From NCBI GenBank assembly GCA_038231615.1, contig JBBRLA010000372.1:1-8370 (forward strand): 8,370 bases of DNA, read 5' to 3'. The first letter of the stretch is position 1. Each line of letters begins with the position of its first letter. The DNA comes from JBBRLA01 sp038231615. Its GTDB lineage: Bacteria > Myxococcota_A > Polyangia > Palsa-1104 > JAEUJZ01. The notes beneath the pieces were generated by a model. It ran no database searches. It was not told where the DNA came from and saw nothing but the letters and a program-made list of their open reading frames with translations. Of this stretch, positions 1-6,755 are shown piece by piece. The translations under genes and the position numbers were made by a program.

Positions 1-7
1 ATCCCCG

Positions 8-29
8 CCCGGCCGATCGCGATGCCGGG
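8..29 (-). terminator. Possible terminator hairpin after the secreted-protein gene
   Basis: Directly after the TAG stop (positions 31-33), the minus strand reads CCCGGC, a 10-nt loop, then GCCGGG. The six-base-pair GC stem could end the transcript. Any U-run that would define an intrinsic terminator lies outside the window, so this is only a candidate. Confidence 0.25.
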
Positions 30-30
30 G

Positions 31-2637
31 CTACCTCTTGTGCCCCTGGGCGGGTGGCATCCTTGGCGGGGCGGCACCGTAGCGGCCGTCGCCGTCGCGA
101 TCCACCAGGAGCGGGCTGGTGAAGGCCAGCGGGCGCGCACCGGGAAGGAGCGGGAAAAGGGGCCGTTCGCCGGTGGCCACGACGACGATGGCGGCGTCGC
201 GGTCGATGGACACAGGCACGGTGCCCTGGTAGCGCAGGGGTGCGGTGGAGGCCGGCACCGGGATGCGGGCGGCCTGCTTGCTGCCAACGTAGACCAGGAG
301 TTCCCGCAGGTCCACCCAGGGGGCGGCCAGGGCGGTGATGCCCAGGAGCACGCGGCCATCCGGGGCGGCGGCGATCTCACCCTGAGCGGCGCCATTGGCG
401 GTGACCCGCAGGATCGGCCCATTGGTCACGAAAAGGTCCCCCCGGCGCACGGCGGCGGCCAGTTCCATCCCGGGAGAGAGGGCGCGCACGGTCTGGATCT
501 CGCCGTAACAGGTGCGCGGCGCGGTCAGCAGGGACTCATCTCGGGGGTCAGCCCCGCCGACGGCCGCGGGCACGCCCTGGGCCGGTGCGATGGACCTCGG
601 CGCCTGTGGCGCTTCGCGAGCCATGGACCGCGGCGCCTGTGGCGCTTCGCGAGCAATGGACCGCGGCGCCTGTGGCGCTTCGCGAGCAATGGACCGCGGC
701 GCCTGTGGCGCTTCGCGATCGATGTAGGTCAGGTAGGCGCGCAGATCATGGAGGGCGGCGACGGTGTCGCTGCCGGTCCACACTTCCCAGGCGTCATAGC
801 CGGTGCCCAAGGGGACTCCCGCAACGGGGCGGACCTGGAGGATCGGGAGGTCGCCGACCCGGTCGGGGGCCTGGCCGTCGATCGTGACGCCGCGCAGGGC
901 GCCAAAAAGAGCCACTGCCGAAGGAGCACGCCGGGGATCGGGGACGACAGTTGCGGGTGGGACCGGGTAAAGCTGGTAGCGGTCGCGGCCGGGGCTCCTG
1001 GCCTCGACGGCGGGGACGGAGTAAAGGCCGGTGCCCAGCCCCCGCTGGGCCGGGCCGTCTCCGCTGAGAAGGACATCCAGCCCCTCGGCGCGGGCGGCGG
1101 CGGCGGACTCCTCGGTGGAAGGGGAGGCGCGCAACACGGCGCAGCGCGTGCCCTGTACCTCGGAGGACGGCACCGCCCGGCGCAGCGAAAGGGCGATCTT
1201 GCGCGTCTCACCGGGGCGCACGGCGACCTCCTGCGAAGTCAGATCGTAGAGCAGCCCATGGGAGGCGACCACCCGATAACGCCCGGGGGGCACGGCCAGG
1301 TCGATCTCGCCGCTGCCGGTAACGGCATCCACGCCGTCGGGGCGGCCGTAGACCGCGGCGGCGCTGCCCGGCAAAAGGGCGATGCCCCGCCTGGCACTGC
1401 CGCGATCGTCGAGGGCCAGCACGGTAACGCGCCCGGGACCGGGGCGCCCCCCATGTCGAGTCGCGGCGTCGCGAAGGGTGATCGAGAGACGGGACGGCTT
1501 GCTCAGGGTCAGAGACACATCGGGCGCGGCAGCGCCGAGGTGCAGGGCCACGCCGGAACGGGGGTCCTTCGGGCCACGAAGCTGGGCGCGACCCGGGGCC
1601 TCCGCCAGCAGGCGATAGTCGCCGGGGCCCGGAGCGCACAGAAAGAAGCGGCCCTCGACGTCGGTGGTGCCGGCGATCAGTGCGTCCCCGCCGTCGCGGA
1701 GAAGGACCACCCGGGCGCGCAGCCTGGCGCCGGTGCCGTCTTCCTTCACGGTGCCGGTGAGCTTGCTGCTGCCGGCGATGGGGCTGCGGCCGGAACACAG
1801 GCCCCGGGCCGGATCCGTGCTGACCAGAAGGGTGCGGACGTAGCTGACGCTTGTGCCGGGCTCTATGTCCGCCGCGCCGCCCTGGGCGACCTGCGACGAT
1901 CGCGGGTCGTGGGTGCCAAGAACGCCGGGGGGCGCCGAGGGCAGATAGACCAGGCCGCCGACGGGGCCGAGGCCCTCCAGAAAGGGCAGGAGCGTCCGCG
2001 GACCCGGGGTCAGGAACCCGCCGCCGGGGGCGAAGCGGTCCAGTTCCCCCCAGCGGATGTCGTCCCCGAGGGCGTAGGGGCGGACCGGGCGCTGCCCCTG
2101 GTTGCGCACGGTGGTGACAATGCGCATGCCGTCCCCGATCCTCAGGCGCGGGCCGACCTGATATTCGGTGGTGATGCCCACTGCCGGGTCGGCGCTGTCG
2201 TACCCTTCGACGCGGACCGTGCCCAGGTCGGTCTCACGGGAGACGCCGGCCCGGGTGTAGACCGCCTGCCTGCCGGGAGCGCCGCCAAGCTGGGTGGCGA
2301 TGCGCGAAAGACCCAGGTGCCGTTGCGAGGGGAAAAGCTGCACCACGTCGATGACTGCACCGCCGGCCTCGGGCGCCCGCCGCCCCGCGCCCCCCTGTGC
2401 CACCGAGTCGGGCTGGGCCACCACGAAGGCCACGGTGCCATATTCCAGGCGGTAGTCCCCGGCGACGCCCCGGGACAGGGGACCGCTGGCCAGGGAGTCG
2501 CTCGGCTGCATGACCACCACCGCGGGCGCCGGCAGTTCCGCGTCCTCGCCGGGCACAGTTGCCCGGGCCCACGGCGCACCCCCAACCAAGAGCGAGACCA
2601 GCGTCACCACACGCACTGCACCGGGAGCCAACCGCAT
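31..2637 (-). CDS. Secreted CehA/McbA-like protein with degenerate PHP domain
   Basis: The product is about 868 residues long. I chose the ATG at 2637 because AGGA lies 8 nt upstream and because it leaves a compact signal peptide (residues 1-26, ending ARA before TVPG). An ATG at 2646 and a TTG at 2694 are alternatives. Residues about 27-290 form a beta-rich region I cannot name. Residues about 292-350 look like a carboxypeptidase-regulatory beta-sandwich (LTGTV, then TTDVEGRFFL and GDYRLLAEAPG). From about residue 497 to the C-terminus the layout follows CehA/McbA metallohydrolases: AEGLDVLL, RYQLYPV, DAWEVWTG, RRGDLFVTNGPILRV, then AFTSPLLVDRDGDG near the end. The PHP metal ligands expected in DLHxH, TDHN, NHPR and SDxH motifs are replaced (RCAVLRA, SGDGP, VRPV, GADPRDE). 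I therefore infer an exported non-catalytic protein, perhaps binding a ligand or the cell surface. Four 11-residue repeats occupy residues 641-684. A promoter candidate lies upstream at 2783-2811. The family call is from memory of motifs, without a search. Confidence 0.72.
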   Translation of the reverse strand: MRLAPGAVRVVTLVSLLVGGAPWARATVPGEDAELPAPAVVVMQPSDSLASGPLSRGVAGDYRLEYGTVAFVVAQPDSVAQGGAGRRAPEAGGAVIDVVQLFPSQRHLGLSRIATQLGGAPGRQAVYTRAGVSRETDLGTVRVEGYDSADPAVGITTEYQVGPRLRIGDGMRIVTTVRNQGQRPVRPYALGDDIRWGELDRFAPGGGFLTPGPRTLLPFLEGLGPVGGLVYLPSAPPGVLGTHDPRSSQVAQGGAADIEPGTSVSYVRTLLVSTDPARGLCSGRSPIAGSSKLTGTVKEDGTGARLRARVVLLRDGGDALIAGTTDVEGRFFLCAPGPGDYRLLAEAPGRAQLRGPKDPRSGVALHLGAAAPDVSLTLSKPSRLSITLRDAATRHGGRPGPGRVTVLALDDRGSARRGIALLPGSAAAVYGRPDGVDAVTGSGEIDLAVPPGRYRVVASHGLLYDLTSQEVAVRPGETRKIALSLRRAVPSSEVQGTRCAVLRASPSTEESAAAARAEGLDVLLSGDGPAQRGLGTGLYSVPAVEARSPGRDRYQLYPVPPATVVPDPRRAPSAVALFGALRGVTIDGQAPDRVGDLPILQVRPVAGVPLGTGYDAWEVWTGSDTVAALHDLRAYLTYIDREAPQAPRSIAREAPQAPRSIAREAPQAPRSMAREAPQAPRSIAPAQGVPAAVGGADPRDESLLTAPRTCYGEIQTVRALSPGMELAAAVRRGDLFVTNGPILRVTANGAAQGEIAAAPDGRVLLGITALAAPWVDLRELLVYVGSKQAARIPVPASTAPLRYQGTVPVSIDRDAAIVVVATGERPLFPLLPGARPLAFTSPLLVDRDGDGRYGAAPPRMPPAQGHKR
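586..717 (-). repeat. Four in-frame tandem 33-bp repeats (11 residues each)
   Basis: Four consecutive 33-bp units lie inside the 31-2637 gene and encode REAPQAPRSIA (one unit has M for I). The units are nearly identical even at synonymous positions: the codons for EAPQAP are the same in every copy and differences are confined to unit ends. This indicates recent slippage or unequal crossing-over rather than old selected repeats. The insert is Pro/Ala/Arg-rich and probably unstructured. It sits between the helix ending LRAYLTYID and the AVGGADPRDE segment, where related enzymes have a short turn before their SDxH motif. Confidence 0.95.
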
Positions 2638-2782
2638 GCGCCGCATCCTACCAGAGACTCTTCTTTCGATCCCCACCCGGCCGGCAGCCCACAACCGCCA
2701 GCTTCCCCCAATCTTTATATAAGTTCAGCCAAACTGCCGACTTCCGGCGAAGCGAACTCCTGATTTGAAACGTGTCTGAGTC

Positions 2783-2811
2783 TATATAGGGTCACGTTGA
2801 TAAAGAGTCAT
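2783..2811 (-). promoter_or_regulatory. Candidate sigma70-type promoter for the secreted-protein gene
   Basis: Reading leftward, ATGACT (2811-2806) is followed by a 17-bp spacer and TATATA (2788-2783). Each hexamer matches its consensus (TTGACA, TATAAT) at 4 of 6 positions. This AT-rich pocket stands out in very GC-rich surroundings and would give a leader of about 135-140 nt before the ATG at 2637. A second AT-rich patch (TATATAAA on the minus strand, 2715-2722) is a weaker alternative -10 with no convincing -35. Confidence 0.4.
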
Positions 2812-2829
2812 TTCAGCAAGAAGCACATA

Positions 2830-3004
2830 GCCGGAGCAGATTTTGGCGCTCCCCACGGACTCGCATTCGCGAGTCCGCGTGGGCCCATCCCGCAACGACT
2901 GAGGGAGCGTACTACTGTACGTGACCGAGGGAGAGTGGGGGCACCACCCATGGCCTCGCGAATGCGAGGAACATGGGGGAGAGGTACGCCAAAAGATGCC
3001 CGGC
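2830..3004. repeat. Mirror-symmetric three-hairpin palindromic element (REPIN-like)
   Basis: The outer arms TTTTGGCG (2841-2848) and CGCCAAAA (2987-2994) are inverted repeats. Pairing continues outward with GCA/TGC and GCCGG/CCGGC apart from small mismatches. Inside lie two look-alike hairpins in opposite orientation. At 2852-2883 CCCAC and GGACTCGC close a four-base loop, with GCGAGTCC, a GC bulge and GTGGG on the other side. At 2947-2977 CCCATG and CCTCGC close a GAAT loop, with GCGAGG, AA and CATGGG. A small hairpin CGTAC-TACT-GTACG (2908-2921) sits at the centre, flanked by near-identical GACTGAGGGAG (2897-2907) and GACCGAGGGAG (2923-2933). The element begins 13 nt past the RNase Y stop codon and could fold in its 3' untranslated region. 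No U-run follows, so it is not a textbook terminator. I cannot tell whether it is dispersed in the genome. Confidence 0.75.
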
Positions 3005-3017
3005 CAGGTGCTTCTGT

Positions 3018-4583
3018 CTAACTGGCGACGGCCATCGCCATCACCTCGCGAATCACGGTGACCTTGATTTGCCCGGGGAAGACCATGTTGGCGCTGATCT
3101 TCTCGGCGATTTCGCTGGACATCTCGGAGGCGCGTTCGTCGCTGATCAGGTCCTGCTTCACATGCACGCGGACCTCCCGCCCGGCTTGCACCGCAAACAC
3201 CCGGTCGATGCCGGGCAGGCTGGCGGCCAGGCGCTCCAGGTCGTCGATGCGCTGCACGTAGTTGTCGGCCTGCTCGTGGCGGGCGCCGGGCCTGCCGCCG
3301 GACAGGGCATCCGAGGCGGCCACGATCATGGCGTAGGGCGAATTGAACGGCTCGTCGGTGTGGTGAGCACCGATGGCGTTGGCGACGATCTCGCTTTCGC
3401 CCAGGCGCCTGGCGTAGTCCGCCCCGATGACCGCGTGAGAACCATCGATCTCGTGGGTCAGGGCCTTGCCGATGTCATGCATCAGCGCCGCCCGCCGGGC
3501 GATCTTCACGTCCAGCCGCAGTTCGGAGGCCATCATCCCGCACAGGAACGCCGACTCGATGGCGTGCTTCCACTGGTTCTGCGTATAGCTGGTGCGGTAG
3601 TTCAGGCGCCCCACCAGGCGCACGATGTCCGGGTGAGCCCGGGGAATCTCCAGTTCCTTGAAGGCGCGCTTGCCCAGATCCACCGTCTCCCGATCCAGCT
3701 CCTCGGCGATGGCGGTGACCGCCCGCCGGATGGTCTCCTCGGGGCGCGGCCCGCCGGGAGGGTTGCGCAGGAAGCGCGCGATGGCCCGCCGGGCGATCTC
3801 CCGCCCAAAGCTGTCCTGTCCCTCCAGACGAATCGACTGCTCGTCGTCCGAGAGGGTCAGCTTGACGTTGGCCACCTCGCCGATGACGGCAAGACCCGAA
3901 AGGTCCCCGGCCAGCGCCTTTCCCACCGACCCCGGCACCACCGGCAGGTTCGAGAGCAGCCGCTCGGTCAGGTAGTGCCCCTGGTAGCGCTGGATGGCGA
4001 TGTCCAGAGTGCGCTTGGCCAGGCGGGTATACTCCGGGTCGCCGGCATTCTGTTCAAGCTGGCGCAGGCTGTCCTTGAATTCCGAGCGCACCTGCTCCAC
4101 CGCCTCGGCGATCAGGCGGTCGCGGGACTGTTCGCGGGACTCCTCGGCGCGGTCGGCCAGCGTCCGCTGCGACTCGACCAGCAGCTCCTTGCGCCCCACC
4201 TCCGCCGCCGCCTGCCGCTCGCGCAGGCCGCAAAGGACCTTGTCCCGGGCGGTGAGCGCCTCGTTGCGGGCCTTGATCAGCTCCTCGCTGCGCAAAAGGG
4301 ACTGCTGCCGCCGCTCGTGGCGGTCGGCGGCCTTGTGCAGAAGCTCCTTGCGCGAGGCGATCTCGGCGCCAAGCTGCTCTTTTCGCTTCCGGCGCACCTC
4401 GGCGGCGGCGGTCTCGGCGCCTTTGAGCAGCGTAGCGGCCTCGTCCCGCGAGTGCTGGACGATCTGTAGCGCCTCAAAGGTGGCCTCATGGGACAGCCGA
4501 TGCTTCCTGGCGGTCAGCAGGGCCCGCATCGTCAGGAAGCTGACGACGCAACACATCACCGCGAAGACCACATACAGGGACAC
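3018..4583 (-). CDS. RNase Y family endoribonuclease with degenerate KH motif
   Basis: This 521-residue product has the RNase Y architecture and about its usual length (near 520). Residues 1-19 form an N-terminal membrane segment. Residues about 30-190 form a charged coiled coil rich in E, R, K, A and Q. A KH-like region (about 215-272), an HD phosphohydrolase domain (about 335-430) and the conserved tail ending FPGQIKVTVIRE follow. The HD residues are intact: H340 in QWKH, H369-D370 in MHDIGKA, H377 and H383, the HH pair at 407-408, and D425 in ASDA. RNase Y is a membrane-anchored endonuclease that starts mRNA decay. The KH loop normally reads GRIIGREGRN; here the matching stretch is GKALAGDLSG, so the GxxG RNA-contact motif is lost. 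It may therefore be a divergent paralogue, and I give no symbol. The GTG start is the first conventional option after an in-frame TGA at 4601-4599. The Shine-Dalgarno sequence is weak, and the TPR gene ends 66 bp upstream. Confidence 0.85.
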   Translation of the reverse strand: MSLYVVFAVMCCVVSFLTMRALLTARKHRLSHEATFEALQIVQHSRDEAATLLKGAETAAAEVRRKRKEQLGAEIASRKELLHKAADRHERRQQSLLRSEELIKARNEALTARDKVLCGLRERQAAAEVGRKELLVESQRTLADRAEESREQSRDRLIAEAVEQVRSEFKDSLRQLEQNAGDPEYTRLAKRTLDIAIQRYQGHYLTERLLSNLPVVPGSVGKALAGDLSGLAVIGEVANVKLTLSDDEQSIRLEGQDSFGREIARRAIARFLRNPPGGPRPEETIRRAVTAIAEELDRETVDLGKRAFKELEIPRAHPDIVRLVGRLNYRTSYTQNQWKHAIESAFLCGMMASELRLDVKIARRAALMHDIGKALTHEIDGSHAVIGADYARRLGESEIVANAIGAHHTDEPFNSPYAMIVAASDALSGGRPGARHEQADNYVQRIDDLERLAASLPGIDRVFAVQAGREVRVHVKQDLISDERASEMSSEIAEKISANMVFPGQIKVTVIREVMAMAVAS

Positions 4584-4586
4584 GTA

Positions 4587-4619
4587 GAACAGTGTTCTTC
4601 AGTCTCGACGGACAGTCAA
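4587..4619 (-). promoter_or_regulatory. Possible promoter/operator just upstream of the RNase Y gene
   Basis: On the minus strand TTGACT (4619-4614) is followed by a 17-bp spacer and AACACT (4596-4591, a poor -10). An 11-bp perfect palindrome, GAACA-C-TGTTC (4587-4597), overlaps that -10 and ends 3 nt before the GTG start. Transcription from it would be nearly leaderless. The GAAC-N3-GTTC spacing differs from the GAAC-N4-GTTC of Gram-positive LexA sites. The combination is suggestive but could be chance. Confidence 0.25.
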
Positions 4620-4649
4620 GAGATCCCCCAGGCGGCCTCTGGCATTTTG

Positions 4650-5405
4650 TCAGGAAGCCGGGGGCGCGGCGTCGCCCCGCAGGACGGAAAGCGCACGTGA
4701 GCCGAACTCGGTCATCGGGTGAACGGCCGCCCGCTGCAGGCGCACCCGGCTCTCCAGCGGGTCGCCCCGGGCCTCGGCGATCTGGCTCAGCCACCACCAG
4801 CGCTCGGCGGTGCGCGCCGGGTTGGCCAAAAGGTCGGCGTCGATGCCCGGCGGGTGGGCCACAAGGTCCTCTTCCAGACGCAAGGCCAGTTGCAGCGCCT
4901 GCTCGGCGTCGTCGAAGTCGCCCTTGTGGTACAGGGCGATGCCCCGGGTGCCGGCAATGCACGCCGCCAGCATCGGGTCCTTGCCGTCCTCGCCAATCAA
5001 CAGGTCTTCGGCGTCGCCGAGATGAGAAAGGGCGTCCTCGGGCTTGCCGAGCAGGGTCAACGTGTAGGCGCGGTTGTTCAGCCAAAGCGCCGCCTGCGAG
5101 GAGGACAGGTGCTTCAAATCCACCCGGTCCAGCTCATCCAGGGACTGGGCGTAGCGCTTCATCCCGTTCAGCGCGCAGGCCAGGTTGATGCGGATGAGCT
5201 GCTCGTCCCTGGGGGGGAGTTCTAAGGACAGGGCCTGGCGGTAAGAACGGCACAGGGCGGCGTGGTCGTTTCTGGCCAGGGCGGCGCGGAACTCCTCGTC
5301 GACCTGACCCGGCAAGAGTAGGCGAGACCGGCGGCGTTGACGCTCGGCACCGGTCAACGCGGCGATGACCGCCATCCAGGTGAGAAGAAAGACAATCCCG
5401 AGCAC
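4650..5405 (-). CDS. Membrane-anchored TPR-repeat protein
   Basis: This 251-residue product has an N-terminal hydrophobic segment (residues about 2-18) followed by an RQRRRSR basic patch, consistent with a single N-in membrane anchor. The rest is alpha-helical and reads as TPR-type repeats: about 68-100 (INLACALNGMKRYAQSLDEL), 105-137 (NNRAYTLTLLGKPEDALSHL), 147-180 (GIALYHKGDFDDAEQALQLA) and a weaker one at 193-226 (RWWWLSQIAEARGDPLESR). TPR domains serve as protein-binding scaffolds; no partner can be named from sequence. The GTG start at 5405 follows an in-frame TAA four codons upstream. It lies between the ATP-grasp gene (46 bp upstream) and the RNase Y gene (66 bp downstream) on the same strand, so co-expression is likely. 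Because it and the RNase Y both have N-terminal anchors, a membrane-associated pairing is possible, but that is speculation. Confidence 0.8.
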   Translation of the reverse strand: MLGIVFLLTWMAVIAALTGAERQRRRSRLLLPGQVDEEFRAALARNDHAALCRSYRQALSLELPPRDEQLIRINLACALNGMKRYAQSLDELDRVDLKHLSSSQAALWLNNRAYTLTLLGKPEDALSHLGDAEDLLIGEDGKDPMLAACIAGTRGIALYHKGDFDDAEQALQLALRLEEDLVAHPPGIDADLLANPARTAERWWWLSQIAEARGDPLESRVRLQRAAVHPMTEFGSRALSVLRGDAAPPAS

Positions 5406-5451
5406 GACGCAATTTTACCCGCCCGCGCCCGCGCCGCACGCCCATTGTTGC

Positions 5452-6630
5452 TTATTGTGGCGGCGGGGCCTCGGGCTCGTCCATCAGCCGGCGCAGGCGG
5501 CGCACCAGATGATCGCTGGCGCTCCAGCCGACGGCGTCGCGGCGGCCGGATGAAAACTCGGCGAAAGGGTCCACCTCCAGCACTACGAAGCGATCGAAGC
5601 GCCGCGACAGGCCGATGTCCACCACCACGGCGGCCAGGCGGTGCAGTTGCCCCACGCGCACGCAGGTCTCCTCGATCTTTTCATATAGATCGCCCGGGAC
5701 CTGCCGGCGGATGGCCTGCACGTCTCGGGGGACACCATGCTCCGGGGCCTGCCCTCGCTGACGAAAGGGCCCGCCGGGGCCCACGTCGCCCAGCACCACG
5801 CGGTTGCCCACCGCCATCAGCGAGAGGGTGAAGGTGCGCCCTTCGATCTCAGCACCCTGCCATTCTTCTTCCACCGTGGCGCCCATCTCGAAAAGGCGAC
5901 CCAGCAGCGGGCGCAGGGCGGCCTCCTCCTCGATGGGGTGCACGCCCTCCCGGGTGGCACCGGCGGCGGTGAAGCGGCAGTTGGCCTGGGCCCGGATGCC
6001 ACGACCCCCCATCCACACCACCACCGTTGGGGTCTCCCCCAGGCTGCGGCTCAGGCGCACCACCGCCCGCTTGCCCGGACGCTGGCGCAGCCCCTCGCGC
6101 AGGGCCTCGTAGGCGTCATGAGCGCCGGCGATCGCCGGGGCGTTCGGAGAATCGCTGGCCCCCACGCCCCCCGTCCCGGCCATGCCGATCGACCAGCCCG
6201 GCGACCGCGGGATTCCGTCCCGCTCCAGGTAGCGGCGCTGCACGTCGCGGCGCAGAAGCAGGGACAGCGTCTTGGGATGGGTCGCATACCGCGGCTGTGC
6301 CCCCTCGGCGACGAGCATCTCGTCAAGGGCGGCCATCGCCTGGTCCATACCGGCCAGCGACAGAGGCAGGCGCTCCACGTCACCCGCGGCGGAAAGCGCA
6401 TCCCCGCCGGCCCAGCGAATCAACGCGGCGATCTCGTCTTCCGAAGGGGCCCCGAAGCGCACCAAAAGCGGTCCCGGACGCACGCCCCCGATGGCCATGG
6501 GCAAGAGCGGCCGAGCGCAAAGCTGCTCCCAGCCGAGGATGCGAGGGCGGGTCGAGGTCGCCTGCTCCCAGGAGCGGGCGTATTCGTGGATGTGCGCGGC
6601 GTTGGCGGCGCCGATGACTAGGTGCTCCAT
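5452..6630 (-). CDS. Divergent ATP-grasp protein, STM4014-like
   Basis: The product is 392 residues from the ATG at 6630. A GTG at 6657 would add nine residues. I prefer the ATG because the first beta strand (EHLVIGAANAAH) then begins at once, as is usual in this fold; neither start has a clear Shine-Dalgarno sequence. The N-terminal part (about 1-110) has GPLLVRFGAPSED, like the VRIxSPGE segment I recall in STM4014 proteins. The central part has RAVVRLSRSLGETPTVVVW (about 188-206), a candidate nucleotide-binding loop. Then come EEEWQGAEIEGRTFTLSLMA (about 254-273) and near the C-terminus VVDIGLSRRFDRFVVLEVDP, matching the ATP-grasp pattern that ends in ExN, here with D for N. ATP-grasp enzymes join a carboxylate to an amine or thiol using ATP. 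The substrate is unknown. The WLPKA and TNLHLGN motifs I associate with STM4014 are not seen, nor are any partner genes of that cluster. It is probably the first gene of the leftward unit. Confidence 0.55.
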   Translation of the reverse strand: MEHLVIGAANAAHIHEYARSWEQATSTRPRILGWEQLCARPLLPMAIGGVRPGPLLVRFGAPSEDEIAALIRWAGGDALSAAGDVERLPLSLAGMDQAMAALDEMLVAEGAQPRYATHPKTLSLLLRRDVQRRYLERDGIPRSPGWSIGMAGTGGVGASDSPNAPAIAGAHDAYEALREGLRQRPGKRAVVRLSRSLGETPTVVVWMGGRGIRAQANCRFTAAGATREGVHPIEEEAALRPLLGRLFEMGATVEEEWQGAEIEGRTFTLSLMAVGNRVVLGDVGPGGPFRQRGQAPEHGVPRDVQAIRRQVPGDLYEKIEETCVRVGQLHRLAAVVVDIGLSRRFDRFVVLEVDPFAEFSSGRRDAVGWSASDHLVRRLRRLMDEPEAPPPQ

Positions 6631-6683
6631 GGCTGCGTCTTGACTTTGTCCGTCCACCTCTTCGATCGTGAAACGCCGCAGGG

Positions 6684-6697
6684 GCCGCGATCGCGGT
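6684..6697. repeat. 12-bp perfect palindrome in the divergent intergenic region
   Basis: CCGCGATCGCGG at 6685-6696 is a perfect palindrome, extended by one G-T wobble pair. It lies between the divergent ATP-grasp and lipoprotein genes and could be an operator or simply a GC-rich coincidence. The rest of 6631-6820 holds no convincing -10/-35 pair on either strand. It does contain a Shine-Dalgarno-like AAGGAGG (6777-6783) that is not followed by a start codon at suitable distance. Confidence 0.3.
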
Positions 6698-6755
6698 CCA
6701 TGAAAGGATCGTTTTGGGCGGGCCGCTGCTCTTGAGCGGTTATCGACGACGAAGA

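Noticed and set aside
22..2763. A 913-codon open frame on the plus strand, longer than the gene it opposes
   Set aside because: Its product is a low-complexity Gly/Ala/Asp/Arg-rich sequence with no domain, while the minus frame has a signal peptide, CehA/McbA-type motifs and a Shine-Dalgarno sequence. Long antisense frames are common in very GC-rich genes because stop codons are rare.
2841..2994. CRISPR array or intrinsic terminator reading of the palindromic region
   Set aside because: The two similar modules are inverted rather than direct and there are no regular spacers. No U-run follows the hairpins in the direction of the RNase Y transcript.
2797..3021. Plus-strand 74-codon frame in the intergenic region
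   Set aside because: It runs through the inverted-repeat element, so its sequence is set by the palindromes, and no ribosome site or family resemblance is seen.
2973..4469. A 498-codon plus-strand frame opposite the RNase Y gene
   Set aside because: It is the antisense shadow of a clearly recognisable RNase Y family gene and has no domain of its own; it also begins inside the palindromic element.
4587..4597. LexA (SOS) box
   Set aside because: The half-sites GAAC and GTTC are separated by three rather than four bases, and no SOS gene is nearby.
5737..6621. A 294-codon plus-strand frame opposite the ATP-grasp gene
   Set aside because: The translation is His/Pro/Gly/Arg-rich without recognisable structure, and the minus frame carries the ATP-grasp-like motifs.
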